Shown in pieces: positions 42,726-52,269 of a DNA stretch of 64,000 nucleotides. The notes under the pieces are model-generated. The model did no database searches and had not been told where the DNA came from. It worked only from the letters and a program-made list of their open reading frames with translations. Each line of letters opens with the position of its first letter. The first letter of the stretch is position 1. Origin of the DNA: Bacillota bacterium (GTDB lineage Bacteria; Bacillota; Clostridia; Christensenellales; SZUA-584); contig JAEWCC010000008.1 of NCBI GenBank assembly GCA_023390815.1, forward strand, positions 1-64,000, in the 5' to 3' direction. The position numbers were made by a program, and so were the translations under genes.

Positions 42726-44831
42726 CTACAGCGCGATATACCGGTTCCAGTGCCGGTGCGCGGCGATAGCGTTCAGAAACGCGCCGCAAAAGCTGTTGAT
42801 ATCGCCGCCGTTCTTCATCGCGACGATTCCATAGATAATGGCTAATCCGTCCGTTACTGTCCCATTCACATTGGCGGGGGCCGTGGCCGATATAACGTCC
42901 GCGCCCTCGTTCAATGCGCCGATCGGTTTGCAATGCATGAACATATCGGTCACGAACGCTTTCACGTCATTTAATTGTGCGAGGCACTGCGTGCTCATCT
43001 TCCCGCCCGGAACGTACAGCGCGTCGTAGAGCACCGCCGCCCCGGTCCGGTAATTTTGGATCGCGGCAAGCTGCCTTCCGTCCTCGCTGGTGATCGCTCC
43101 CTGCCTGCTGCTGATGATTTCGGATTGTACACCCGCGTTTTTAAGATAATCCATCACCTGTGCCGTCTGGTCGTACGCGAAGCCGTCTTCCGCGAGTATG
43201 GCGACCTTCCTCGTCTGCGCGGATTTGGCTTTATTCTCCATGCTCAGCGCGGGCGAAGTCGCTGCGGAGGCGTCGGTTGAGCCCGAGGCGGGCGGCTGCG
43301 CGCTGATTCCCGCCGCGATCTGATTTGCAAGGTCGATGCTGACGTTGGCGAACATATCCACCACGCGCTGCCTTAGTCCCGGGTCCTTCACCTTGCCCAC
43401 TTCAAATTGAAACGCTTCCACGATGTGGCGCTTTTCCGCTGCGCACATGCTGTTCCAGAACAGCGTCGCCTGCGAATAATGCTCCTGAAAGCTTGGAGCC
43501 CTGTCCCTGATCTTTTTTCCGTCCACCTTTTCCGCGTAGTGGATATAGCCGCCCTGATCACCCGGAACGGGTGCAGGCTGGTTGTTTTGCAGCGTATTGG
43601 GCAAATAGCTGGTTACGCCCACGTCGATGCGCATGCGGTGAAATCCGTCCCGCTGGTTGTTGTGCACGGGCGCTACGGGGCGGTTGATCGGAATCTCGTG
43701 AAAGTTGGGGCCGCCCAGTCGGGTCAGCTGCGTGTCCAGATAGGAGAACAGCCTGCCCTGCAGCAACGGATCATTGGAGAAATCGATGCCCGGTACCACG
43801 TTGCCCGGGCAAAACGCCACCTGCTCCGTCTCGGCAAAAAAGTTGCTGACGTTGCGGTTCAGCGTCATTTTGCCGATGATCTGTACGGGTACCATCTCCT
43901 CGGGCCACAGCTTCGTGGGGTCGAGAATATCGAAGCCAAAGCTGAACTCGTCTTTCTCCTCGATGACCTGAATGCCGAACTCAAATTCGGGGTATTCCCC
44001 CATCTCGACGGCATTCCAGATATCCCTCCGGTGGAAATCGGGGTCCTTGCCCGCAATCTTCTGCGCTTCGTCCCATACGAGGGAATGCACGCCGAGCTTG
44101 GGCTTCCAGTGAAACTTCACAAAGCGTCCCTGCCCCTGCTCGTTGACGAGCCGGTAGGTGTTGACGCCGAAACCCTCCATCATGCGAAAGCTCCGCGGGA
44201 TCGCCCGGTCCGACATGAGCCACATGACCATATGCGCGTTTTCCGTGTTGCTCACGACAAAATCCCAGAACGTATCGTGCGCCGAGGAAGCCTGCGGTAT
44301 CTCGTTGTACGGCTCGGGCTTGATCGCGTGGACGAGATCTGGGAACTTGATTGCGTCCTGAATGAAAAATACCGGGATGTTGTTGCCCACCAGATCGTAG
44401 TTGCCATCCTCCGTATAGAACTTGGTGGCAAACCCGCGCACATCCCGAACGGTATCCGCGCTGCCGCGTGAACCGACGACCGTGGAAAAACGCACGAACA
44501 CGGGCGTCTTTACCGCGGGGTCCTGCAGGAATTTGGCTTTGGTATATTCGCGCATGGATTTATATACCTCGAAAAAGCCGTGAACGCCAAAGCCCCGGGC
44601 ATGCACCGCACGCTCCGGAATGCGCTCATGGTCAAAGTGAGTAATCTTCTCGCGGAAGTGGAAATCCTCCAGCAGCGTCGCTCCGCGTGTCCCTGCTTTG
44701 AGCGAGTCGTCCGTGTTGGAAACCTTGACACCCTGATCGGTCGTCATGGCGGTGTTATCGTGCCCCACCTGGAAATGTTCCAGTTGCTTTCTTTTCGCAT
44801 CATCATCAAAGCTATTATTTGCGTTCTCCAT
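42726..44831 (-). CDS. katE: Large-subunit monofunctional catalase (HPII type)
   Basis: A 701-residue clade 2 catalase that splits hydrogen peroxide. The catalytic His is in AVHARGFGVHG at about 74-84, the Asn in DLVGNNIPVFF and the haem-ligand Tyr in RLFSYLDTQLTRLGG. The C-terminal 150 residues form the DJ-1/glutaminase-like domain (VAILAEDGFAYDQTAQV) typical of large catalases. AAGGAG precedes the ATG. In a hydrogenase-bearing anaerobe this suggests exposure to oxygen. Confidence 0.96.
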   Translation of the reverse strand: MENANNSFDDDAKRKQLEHFQVGHDNTAMTTDQGVKVSNTDDSLKAGTRGATLLEDFHFREKITHFDHERIPERAVHARGFGVHGFFEVYKSMREYTKAKFLQDPAVKTPVFVRFSTVVGSRGSADTVRDVRGFATKFYTEDGNYDLVGNNIPVFFIQDAIKFPDLVHAIKPEPYNEIPQASSAHDTFWDFVVSNTENAHMVMWLMSDRAIPRSFRMMEGFGVNTYRLVNEQGQGRFVKFHWKPKLGVHSLVWDEAQKIAGKDPDFHRRDIWNAVEMGEYPEFEFGIQVIEEKDEFSFGFDILDPTKLWPEEMVPVQIIGKMTLNRNVSNFFAETEQVAFCPGNVVPGIDFSNDPLLQGRLFSYLDTQLTRLGGPNFHEIPINRPVAPVHNNQRDGFHRMRIDVGVTSYLPNTLQNNQPAPVPGDQGGYIHYAEKVDGKKIRDRAPSFQEHYSQATLFWNSMCAAEKRHIVEAFQFEVGKVKDPGLRQRVVDMFANVSIDLANQIAAGISAQPPASGSTDASAATSPALSMENKAKSAQTRKVAILAEDGFAYDQTAQVMDYLKNAGVQSEIISSRQGAITSEDGRQLAAIQNYRTGAAVLYDALYVPGGKMSTQCLAQLNDVKAFVTDMFMHCKPIGALNEGADVISATAPANVNGTVTDGLAIIYGIVAMKNGGDINSFCGAFLNAIAAHRHWNRYIAL

Positions 44832-44898
44832 CTGTCCGGCTCCTTATTCTATTGTAAAGCTTTTCGCCTCCGTTTCTGTTATTCGCTTATTTATAAAG

Positions 44899-44927
44899 GC
44901 TATACCGCTGTCGCGTGCTTTCTTCAA
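44899..44927 (-). promoter_or_regulatory. Candidate catalase promoter
   Basis: On the minus strand, TTGAAG (44922-44927) and TATAGC (44899-44904) are 17 bases apart, about 68 bases upstream of the catalase ATG. No PerR box was recognised with confidence. Confidence 0.5.
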
Positions 44928-44972
44928 AAAATCTCAGGATTCTAGCCGCCGCAATACCGGGACTCAATAAAC

Positions 44973-45000
44973 AAGCGGCCCATCCGATGATGAACCGCTT
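44973..45000 (-). terminator. Probable terminator after the acetyltransferase gene
   Basis: AAGCGG (44973-44978) pairs with CCGCTT (44995-45000) around a 16-base loop. The U tract is poor, so confidence is modest. Confidence 0.45.
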
Positions 45001-45038
45001 AGCTCTCTGTTTTATGTCTGTCCGTATTTCCCGCACTC

Positions 45039-45557
45039 CTACCGCTGCCCGACCACGCTTTCGTAGTCGAAAAGCTCATCCATCTCTGCCAGTTCGCAGA
45101 CCATGAACGCGCGGATGTACTCCTTGTCGCGCGTAATGGAATGGATGTAGTAGCCGTTCTTCAGATAGAAAGCCACGGACGAGCGCATACGGCTGGCGGT
45201 GTGCAGCGCAATGGCGCGCACGCCGAGAGCAGCGCATTCGCGGCGCACCTTCTCCAGCAGCAGCCCGCCGATACCGAGCGACTGGATCTCCGGATCGACC
45301 GCGAGCCGGGAGAGGTACGCGATGCCTTGACCGAGCACCTCGAAGCGCACCGCCCCCACGACCTCGCCGTCCACGCGGCAGATATAGACATGCTTGTGAG
45401 CAATGTCGGACAAAATCGCCTCGTCCGTTTCATGCAGCGCGGCGACATTGTCCTCCCGGTGCAGCTCCCGGGCATATTCGGTAAACGCCTTGCGCGTCAC
45501 CCGTTTGATATCCGCGAGGTCACCCGCTTCGGCCCTTTGAAAAACGATACTTTCCAT
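45039..45557 (-). CDS. GNAT-family N-acetyltransferase
   Basis: A 172-residue acetyltransferase. The acetyl-CoA-binding A motif is LAVDPEIQSLGIGGLLLEKV at about 86-105 (Q/RxxGxG/A form), preceded by VVGAVRFEVL. The substrate is unknown. It could be mistaken for an arginine-pathway enzyme because of the arg genes nearby, but nothing in the sequence resembles ArgA, and the repeat block lies between them. Confidence 0.85.
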   Translation of the reverse strand: MESIVFQRAEAGDLADIKRVTRKAFTEYARELHREDNVAALHETDEAILSDIAHKHVYICRVDGEVVGAVRFEVLGQGIAYLSRLAVDPEIQSLGIGGLLLEKVRRECAALGVRAIALHTASRMRSSVAFYLKNGYYIHSITRDKEYIRAFMVCELAEMDELFDYESVVGQR

Positions 45558-45589
45558 TCATCAATCCCTATCGATTTGTGCTATTTGCA

Positions 45590-45842
45590 TCAAGGGAGGG
45601 CATCGAAGCCCTCCCCTCAGGCTGTCGATAAAGCCTATTATGCCTCCCTCAGACGAGGGAGGTGGCACGCAGTGCCGGAGGGAGTGACCGGTTTCAAGCC
45701 CTTTTCTCTCCCCCAGTCACCTATCGGTGACAGCCCCCGTGCCGGGGTCCCCAAAAAGCGAAGCTTTTTGGGGTGGTCGTCCGAGGGGGCCGCAAGCTTT
45801 TTTGACACTCTGATGGGAAGGCATGGAAGCCCTCCCCTACAG
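45590..45842. repeat. Hairpin-rich intergenic repeat block
   Basis: This gene-free stretch carries several stems: CCTCCCTC/GAGGGAGG (45643-45650 with 45655-45662) and CCCCAAAAAGC/GCTTTTTGGGG (45749-45759 with 45763-45773). Its two ends are near copies of each other (AAGCCCTCCCCT after ggCATcGAA or ggCATgGAA), as expected for an inserted element or an expanded repeat. Similar GAGGGAGG-type intergenic elements are common in Clostridia. It lies between the arg operon end and the acetyltransferase gene. Confidence 0.65.
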
Positions 45843-45855
45843 TTCGGACATGACC

Positions 45856-46809
45856 TTACTTCATCAACAGTACCATCACGGCCTTCTGCGCGTGCAGCCG
45901 GTTCTCCGCTTCGTCAAATACGACGCTGTTCGGTCCGTCGATCACCTCTGCGGTAACCTCTTCGCCGCGGTGCGCGGGCAGACAGTGCAGGAATATATAA
46001 TCCGGTTTGCACAGTGAGGTGAGCTCTGTGTTCACCTGGAAGCCCTCGAAGCTCTTGTACTTCTGCTGCGCGTCCTTCTCCTGCCCCATGGATGCCCATA
46101 CGTCGGTATACACGGCGTCGGCGTTCTCCGCCGCCTCCTTCGGGTCGTTCGTAATCACGATCTGCGCGCCGCTCTGCGCTGCCGCTTCCTTTGCGGCGGC
46201 CAGCACTTCGGCGTCCGGCTCGAAGCCCTTCGGGCAGCCGACGGAGATATTAAGGCCCAGCTTCGCGCAGCCTACGAGCAGGCTGTTCGCCACGTTGTTA
46301 CCGTCGCCGATGAACGCCATCTTGCCGCTGAAGCTGCCTTTATGTTCGTAGTAGGTCATGAGGTCAGCGAGTATCTGGCACGGGTGCAGCAAGTCGGTCA
46401 AGCCGTTGATCACCGGGATGGTGCCATACTGAGCGAGACCCTCCACATCGCTTTGGGCAAACGTACGGATCATAATGCCATCTACCATGCGGGACAGCAC
46501 CTGCGCAGTATCGGAGATCGGCTCGCCGCGGCCCAGTTGAATATCGTTGCTGCTCAAAAACATGCCCATGCCGCCCAGCTGATAAATGCCGGTTTCAAAG
46601 GATACGCGCGTGCGCGTGGAGCTCTTGGTGAATATCATCGCGAGCACCTTGCCCGCAAGCAATGGCGGACGCAGGCCTTCCTTCAGCTGCTTCTTGAGCT
46701 TGAGCCCGAGCGCCAGCACCTGAAGAATTTCATCCGGAGTATAGCCGGAAAGGCGCAGCAGATGCTTCTGGGAAAACTCTTTCTTCGGCTGATAATTGAT
46801 TAAATCCAT
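45856..46809 (-). CDS. argF: Ornithine carbamoyltransferase
   Basis: A 317-residue enzyme that makes citrulline from ornithine and carbamoyl phosphate. The carbamoyl-phosphate loop is SSTRTRVSFE at about 59-68, HPCQ is at about 142 and the ornithine-binding HCLPAHRGEEV is at about 275. It starts 13 bases after carB, so its substrate is made by the neighbouring gene product. The biosynthetic type is favoured because the whole operon is biosynthetic. Confidence 0.96.
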   Translation of the reverse strand: MDLINYQPKKEFSQKHLLRLSGYTPDEILQVLALGLKLKKQLKEGLRPPLLAGKVLAMIFTKSSTRTRVSFETGIYQLGGMGMFLSSNDIQLGRGEPISDTAQVLSRMVDGIMIRTFAQSDVEGLAQYGTIPVINGLTDLLHPCQILADLMTYYEHKGSFSGKMAFIGDGNNVANSLLVGCAKLGLNISVGCPKGFEPDAEVLAAAKEAAAQSGAQIVITNDPKEAAENADAVYTDVWASMGQEKDAQQKYKSFEGFQVNTELTSLCKPDYIFLHCLPAHRGEEVTAEVIDGPNSVVFDEAENRLHAQKAVMVLLMK

Positions 46810-46822
46810 AACAGGCCCTCCT

Positions 46823-49800
46823 TTATTTTTGCGTGCCGCTCAGATATTCGCCAAGCGGTATGTGTCGCAGTTTGATCTCGCCCGCCGCCATGACGGACAG
46901 CAATGCGCAAAGCGTATCGGTAGACGTAATGCACGGCGTATTAAACTCCATCGCCGTACGTCTCAGGGTAAAGCCGTATCGGTCGTGCAGCTTTCCGCGC
47001 GTAGGCGTGTTGATCACCATCGAGATGCGCTGCTGCTTGACTTCGGCAATCGCCTGCCCTCGCGTAAGCGAACGGCATGGCACGCCCTGCGATAAGAAAT
47101 ATTCGTACGTCCCCTCGGTACAGGCGATATCAAAGCCCATATCGTTCATGCGGTGTGCGTATTCCACGGCCTCTTCCTTATCCCGGTCGGTTACCGAAAA
47201 CAGGATCGGCCTGTCGCGCCGCGGTATGCTGACCCCCGACGCTTGAAACGCCTTTTTTAGCGCTGCGAGGTAGGTCTCGTCCGTACCCATCACCTCGCCT
47301 GTCGACTTCATCTCCGGCCCCAGGAATATATCCACCGTGGTGAGCTTGGAGAACGAGAATACCGGTGCCTTCACGGTAACCAGCCGGCTTTCGGGATGAA
47401 GTCCCGGGCAATATCCGAGACCGAAGAGCGTCTCTCCTATCATGATTCGCGTGGCGGCGGCCACCATGGGCACACCCGTCACCTTGGAGAGTATCGGTAC
47501 GGTGCGGCTGGCCCGCGGGTTGACTTCCAATACGTAAACCTTGCACGATGCGTCCACGACGAACTGGATATTATAGAGGCCTTTGATATTAAGTTCCACG
47601 CCGATGCGCATCGCGTAATCGACGATGGTCTGTTTCGTGGTTGTATCCAGCGTCTGTGTGGGATATACCGCCATGCTGTCGCCCGAGTGTACGCCCGCGC
47701 GTTCGATATGCTCCATCACGCCCACGATCAGCGCTTCCCTGCCGTCGCATATGCCGTCGATCTCGACCTCTTTGCCGAGTATGTATTTGTCGATGAGTAC
47801 CGGATGCTCCGGCGAAATTTTGGCCGCGGCGCTCATGTATTCATCAAGCTCCTGCGGATTATAGACGATTTCCATGGCGCGGCCTCCCAGCACATACGAA
47901 GGCCGAACGAGCACCGGAAAGCCGATGCGCAGCGCAATGGTATTTGCTTCATGCTGCGAGAAAGCGGTTGCGCCTTCGGGCAGCGGAATGCGGAGTTTCT
48001 CAAGCACGCGGATGAAGCGCTCCCGGTCCTCCGCGCGGTCGATGCCGTCCACCGAGGTGCCGAGTATCTTCACACCCACTTTGGCAAGCGGAGCGGCGAG
48101 GTTGATCGCGGTCTGGCCGCCGAACTGTACGATCACGCCTTCCGGTTTCTCGCGCTCGATCACGTCGAGCACGCACTCGCGCGTCAGCGGCTCAAAATAT
48201 AGTTTATCAGATGTATCAAAATCCGTCGATACCGTCTCGGGGTTGGAATTGATAATAATGGATTCAATCCCAAGCTTTTTGAGCGCAAGCACCGAATGCA
48301 CGCTGCAATAGTCGAACTCGATTCCCTGCCCGATGCGGATCGGTCCCGAACCCAGCACGACCACCTTACGCTTTCCGCTGTCCCGGGATTCATCCACGCT
48401 GTCGTAACAGGAATAGTAGTAGGGTGTCTTCGCCTCGAATTCCCCTGCGCAGGTATCGACCATCTTAAACGTGGGACGGATGCCGAGCGCGATGCGAACA
48501 GCCTTTACGGCAGCCTCCTGTGAACCGAGCAAATTCGCGATGTAGCTGTCGCCAAAGCCGTAGCGCTTGCATTTTTTAAGCAGCGCCACCGGCAGCGTGT
48601 CGATTGTGTGGCGTTTGAGCTCCCGCGCGATATTGAGTATATTTTTGAGCTTGCTGATGAAGAATTGGTCGATACGCGTGATCTTAAATATTTCTTCTAC
48701 GGTATAGCCGCGCTCCAACGCCTCCGATACCACGAATATGCGCTCGTCGTCCGGGTTTTTGAGCGAGTTCTCGATCGCCTCGTCGCTCCACGCGGCGATG
48801 CTCTTCATGCCTAGCTGGTAGTCCAGCTTAACGTCCAGGCTGTCGATGGCCTTTAAAAGGGATTCCTCGAAGCTGCGGCCGATCGCCATCACCTCGCCCG
48901 TGGCCTTCATCTGCGTACCCAGCGTACGTGTTGCCGTGACGAACTTATCAAAAGGCCAGCGTGGCACCTTGGTGACCACGTAGTCCAGCGCGGGTTCGAA
49001 GCAGGCGCATGTCTCGCCCGTAATGGGGTTAATAATCTCATCGAGTCCATAGCCTACCGCAATCTTTGCTGCGGCGCGTGCGATCGGGTAACCCGTCGCT
49101 TTGCTGGCCAGCGCCGACGAACGGCTCACACGCGGGTTGACTTCGATCACGACGTACTCGAAGGTATCCGGGTCGAGCGCAAACTGGATGTTGCAGCCGC
49201 CCTCGATACCCAGCACACGAATGATTCGGATGGAGGCGCTGCGCAGCATCTGGTATTCCTTGTCCGAAAGCGTCTGCGACGGCGCAACCACGATGCTGTC
49301 GCCCGTATGGATGCCCACCGGATCGAAGTTTTCCATGTTGCAGACGATGATACAGTTATCCTTGGCGTCGCGCATCACCTCGTACTCGATTTCTTTGTAT
49401 CCGGCTACGCTCTGCTCCAGCAGTACCTGGCCGATCATGGAAAACGCGAGGCCCTTGGCGGTGATCTCCTTTAATTGGTCCATATCCCGCGCGATGCCGC
49501 CGCCCGTGCCGCCGAGCGTATAGGCGGGCCGTACGATCACCGGGAAGCCGTTATCCTCCGAGAAAGCAACCGCTTCCTCCATCGTCGTCGCGATGCAGCT
49601 GTGCGCAATACGCTCCCCAATGCGCTCCATCGTCTCCTTGAACAGCTCCCGATCCTCAGCTTGTTTGATGGAGGCCAGCGACGTACCCAGTAGCTCGATA
49701 CCCAGTTCATCCAGAATACCGCTTTCTGCAAGCGCCACTGCCATGTTGAGACCGGTCTGCCCGCCCAGCGTCGCGATGATACCCTGCGGCAGCTCGCTGC

Positions 49801-50035
49801 GCAATATATCCGAGACCACCTCAAGTGTGATGGGCTCGATATATACGCGGTCGGCCATTTCAGCGTCGGTCATGATCGTCGCGGGGTTGGAGTTGATCAG
49901 CACGACCTCGTAGCCTTCCTCACGCAGCGCCTTGCACGCCTGCGTGCCGGAATAGTCGAACTCCGCCGCCTGCCCGATCACAATCGGACCGGAGCCGATC
50001 ACCATGATTTTTTTCAGGTCTTCCCTTTTGGGCAT
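46823..50035 (-). CDS. carB: Carbamoyl-phosphate synthase large subunit
   Basis: A 1070-residue enzyme with the family's two homologous ATP-grasp halves. KKIMVIGSGPIVIGQAAEFDYSGTQ starts the first, and RKVVVLGSGPIRIGQGIEFDYCSVH starts the second at about 555. The C-terminal regulatory domain is present. The open frame runs to 50203, but the ATG at 50035 follows GGAGG and matches the family start. No carA (glutaminase subunit) is in the window, so it must be elsewhere. It lies inside the arg operon, which points to an arginine-dedicated or shared role. Confidence 0.96.
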   Translation of the reverse strand: MPKREDLKKIMVIGSGPIVIGQAAEFDYSGTQACKALREEGYEVVLINSNPATIMTDAEMADRVYIEPITLEVVSDILRSELPQGIIATLGGQTGLNMAVALAESGILDELGIELLGTSLASIKQAEDRELFKETMERIGERIAHSCIATTMEEAVAFSEDNGFPVIVRPAYTLGGTGGGIARDMDQLKEITAKGLAFSMIGQVLLEQSVAGYKEIEYEVMRDAKDNCIIVCNMENFDPVGIHTGDSIVVAPSQTLSDKEYQMLRSASIRIIRVLGIEGGCNIQFALDPDTFEYVVIEVNPRVSRSSALASKATGYPIARAAAKIAVGYGLDEIINPITGETCACFEPALDYVVTKVPRWPFDKFVTATRTLGTQMKATGEVMAIGRSFEESLLKAIDSLDVKLDYQLGMKSIAAWSDEAIENSLKNPDDERIFVVSEALERGYTVEEIFKITRIDQFFISKLKNILNIARELKRHTIDTLPVALLKKCKRYGFGDSYIANLLGSQEAAVKAVRIALGIRPTFKMVDTCAGEFEAKTPYYYSCYDSVDESRDSGKRKVVVLGSGPIRIGQGIEFDYCSVHSVLALKKLGIESIIINSNPETVSTDFDTSDKLYFEPLTRECVLDVIEREKPEGVIVQFGGQTAINLAAPLAKVGVKILGTSVDGIDRAEDRERFIRVLEKLRIPLPEGATAFSQHEANTIALRIGFPVLVRPSYVLGGRAMEIVYNPQELDEYMSAAAKISPEHPVLIDKYILGKEVEIDGICDGREALIVGVMEHIERAGVHSGDSMAVYPTQTLDTTTKQTIVDYAMRIGVELNIKGLYNIQFVVDASCKVYVLEVNPRASRTVPILSKVTGVPMVAAATRIMIGETLFGLGYCPGLHPESRLVTVKAPVFSFSKLTTVDIFLGPEMKSTGEVMGTDETYLAALKKAFQASGVSIPRRDRPILFSVTDRDKEEAVEYAHRMNDMGFDIACTEGTYEYFLSQGVPCRSLTRGQAIAEVKQQRISMVINTPTRGKLHDRYGFTLRRTAMEFNTPCITSTDTLCALLSVMAAGEIKLRHIPLGEYLSGTQK

Positions 50036-50046
50036 TGCAAAACCTC

Positions 50047-50103
50047 CGATACGCTGAAGGGGCTCTGCCCCCAAACCCCCGCCCAAGGAATCTATCCCTT
50101 GGG
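50047..50103. repeat. Short hairpin repeat between argD and carB
   Basis: GGGGC/GCCCC (50059-50063 with 50067-50071) and CCAAGG/CCTTGG (50083-50088 with 50097-50102) form two small stems in a C-rich stretch. GGGGCTCTGCCCCC-like elements are frequent in clostridial intergenic regions. It interrupts an otherwise tight operon (181-base gap) and might reduce or adjust carB expression. Confidence 0.5.
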
Positions 50104-50216
50104 AATCCCACCGTAATAATTTTAAGCGAAAGGGCCCGCCATCGCACGGACTTAACGCCGTTTTGATGTTGCCTAAGCGGTTTTTTGGAGACGGAACCTC
50201 CAATTCGCAGCCCAGT

Positions 50217-51401
50217 TTACGTCAATATCTCTTTGAGCGCTGCACACAGGGCGTCGATGTGTTCCTTACGAATAATATAGGGAGGCAGAAAGCGTATCAC
50301 GTTGCCGCCCGCCGTCGCGGATACAAAACCCTTATCAAGCAGCGCTTTCTGTACGTCCTTTGCCGGAGTGGTGTCGTCCAGTGCGAGGCCCAGCATGAGC
50401 CCCCGCCCGCGCACCTCGTTCACCGCCATGCACGCCGCCTGTACCTTATGCAGCTGTGCCTTTAAATACGCGCCTGTTTCCGCAACCTGTGCAAGAAGGC
50501 CGCTGTGCATCAGCTTATCGGTCACGTAGCAGGCCGCCGCACTCGCAAGATGGTTGCCCGCGAACGTGGAGCCGTGATCGCCCACCGAAAATACGGAAGC
50601 CGCTTTGCCGCGCGCGAGAAACGCGCCGACCGGCACGCCGTTGCCGAGCGACTTCGCGAGCACCAGCACATCGGGCATCGCACCCAGGCCCGGCGAAGTA
50701 ATCATTGCACCCGTGCGCCCCATGCCCGTCTGGATCTCATCGGCGATCATCAGTGCGTCATGCTGGTCGCACACGCGACGTATCGCATGCCAATACTCAG
50801 GCGTCAGCGGCAGGATGCCGCCCTCGCCGATAATCGGCTCCGCAATCACCGCCGCGGTTTCATCGCTCACCGCGGCTTCCAGCGCGGCGACATCGTTCGG
50901 CGGCACATGGACAAAACGCTCGACAAGCGGCTTGTACGGCTCGTGGAACTTGCTCTGCCCCGTCGCGGCCAGCGTAGCGAGCGTGCGCCCGTGGAAACTG
51001 CCCTGCAGTGTCACGAACTGCATGCGTGGTTTTCCCGCGGCATAGTGGTATTTGCGTGCCAGCTTGAGTGCGCCTTCCACCGCCTCCGCTCCGCTGTTGG
51101 ACAAGAACACATTATCAAAGCCCGTGGCTTCGCACAGCAGCTGCGCCGCCTTTGCCTGCGCCTCAATATAGAACACATTTGACGTGTGGATCAGGCTGTC
51201 CACGGCACGATGCAGCGCCTGCTTGAAGCCCTCGTCCGAGTACCCGAGGCAGCACGTCGCGATGCCGGAAAGAAAGTCGGTATACTTCTTCCCTTCGGTG
51301 TCGTACAGGTATGCGTCCTCGCCGCGCATAAAGCATACGCTGCGTGAAAAAACGGGGCTGTAGTACTGCTTATCGAGTGCCGCGATTTGTTCAATGTTCA
51401 T
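50217..51401 (-). CDS. argD: Acetylornithine aminotransferase
   Basis: A 394-residue PLP enzyme of class III aminotransferases, making N-acetylornithine from the semialdehyde. LMIADEIQTGMGRTG carries the cofactor Asp, and VLAKSLGNGVPVGAF carries the Schiff-base Lys at about 245. SNSGAEAVEGALKLARKYH is the phosphate region. It starts 4 bases after argB. Confidence 0.93.
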   Translation of the reverse strand: MNIEQIAALDKQYYSPVFSRSVCFMRGEDAYLYDTEGKKYTDFLSGIATCCLGYSDEGFKQALHRAVDSLIHTSNVFYIEAQAKAAQLLCEATGFDNVFLSNSGAEAVEGALKLARKYHYAAGKPRMQFVTLQGSFHGRTLATLAATGQSKFHEPYKPLVERFVHVPPNDVAALEAAVSDETAAVIAEPIIGEGGILPLTPEYWHAIRRVCDQHDALMIADEIQTGMGRTGAMITSPGLGAMPDVLVLAKSLGNGVPVGAFLARGKAASVFSVGDHGSTFAGNHLASAAACYVTDKLMHSGLLAQVAETGAYLKAQLHKVQAACMAVNEVRGRGLMLGLALDDTTPAKDVQKALLDKGFVSATAGGNVIRFLPPYIIRKEHIDALCAALKEILT

Positions 51402-51405
51402 GGCG

Positions 51406-52269
51406 TTACTCCCTTACCATCGTGCCGATGCCTGAGTCTGTGAATATCTCGAGCAGGATCGGGTGCGGAATTGTACCGTTGAGGATGTGCGTACGCTTGA
51501 CGCCGCACCGTATCGCCTTGATGCAGCCCTCCACCTTGGGCAGCATGCCGCCCTTGATGATGCCTTTATTGATATATTTGTAGATTTCGTCCACGGATAT
51601 CTCGTAGATCAGCGTATCGGGGTCGTCCGGCACGCTGCGGATGCCATCAATGTCCGTGAGGAACATCAGCTTTTCCGCGCCGAGCGCCGCCGCAATCTCC
51701 CCCGCGACGGTGTCCGCGTTGATGTTGTAGCTTTCGCCGTTCTTGCCCACGCCGATGGGCGCGATGACGGGAATATATTCGTCCTGCGCCAGCGTGTTCA
51801 AAAGCTTCGTATTGATGCGTGTGATATGGCCGACAAAGCCCATGTCGTAGCCATCGTCGGCCTTGAGCTTATCCGCCTCAATGAGCTGCGCGTCCTTGCC
51901 GCAAAGGCCGATCGCCTTGCCGCCCGCCACGTTGATCTGCGCGACGATATCCTTGTTGATCTTGCCCATCAGCACCATCTGTACGACGTCCATCGTCGCG
52001 GCATCCGTCACGCGCAGGCCGTTATGAAACTCCGGCTGAATGTCGTACAGCGCCAGCATCTTGTTGATGTCGCCGCCGCCTCCGTGCACCACAATCGGAT
52101 TGACGCCCACATATTTTAAGAGCGTGATGTCCTGCATGATCTTTTCGGAAAGTTCAGCCGAGAGCATCGCCGCCCCGCCGTATTTGATGACCACTGTTTT
52201 GCCCGACAGCCGCCGGATATACGGCAGCGCCTCAATCAGGATATTGGCTTTTTCAATGTATTTGTCCAT
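51406..52269 (-). CDS. argB: N-acetylglutamate kinase
   Basis: A 287-residue amino-acid kinase. The N-terminal VVIKYGGAAM, the VHGGGGDINKML substrate loop and EVEGCIKAIRCGVKRTHILNG-like C-terminal segment (here PKVEGCIKAIRCGVKRTHI) are all present. The N-terminal helix seen in arginine-inhibited forms is short but present (IEKANILIEALPYIRRLSG). It abuts argC with no gap. Confidence 0.95.
   Translation of the reverse strand: MDKYIEKANILIEALPYIRRLSGKTVVIKYGGAAMLSAELSEKIMQDITLLKYVGVNPIVVHGGGGDINKMLALYDIQPEFHNGLRVTDAATMDVVQMVLMGKINKDIVAQINVAGGKAIGLCGKDAQLIEADKLKADDGYDMGFVGHITRINTKLLNTLAQDEYIPVIAPIGVGKNGESYNINADTVAGEIAAALGAEKLMFLTDIDGIRSVPDDPDTLIYEISVDEIYKYINKGIIKGGMLPKVEGCIKAIRCGVKRTHILNGTIPHPILLEIFTDSGIGTMVRE

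Noticed and set aside
43407..44471. 354-codon open frame on the plus strand
   Set aside because: It is antisense to the catalase coding region and has no start signal.
45039..45557. GNAT gene as an N-acetylglutamate synthase of the arg pathway
   Set aside because: It lacks the ArgA amino-acid-kinase domain and is separated from the arg operon by a repeat block.
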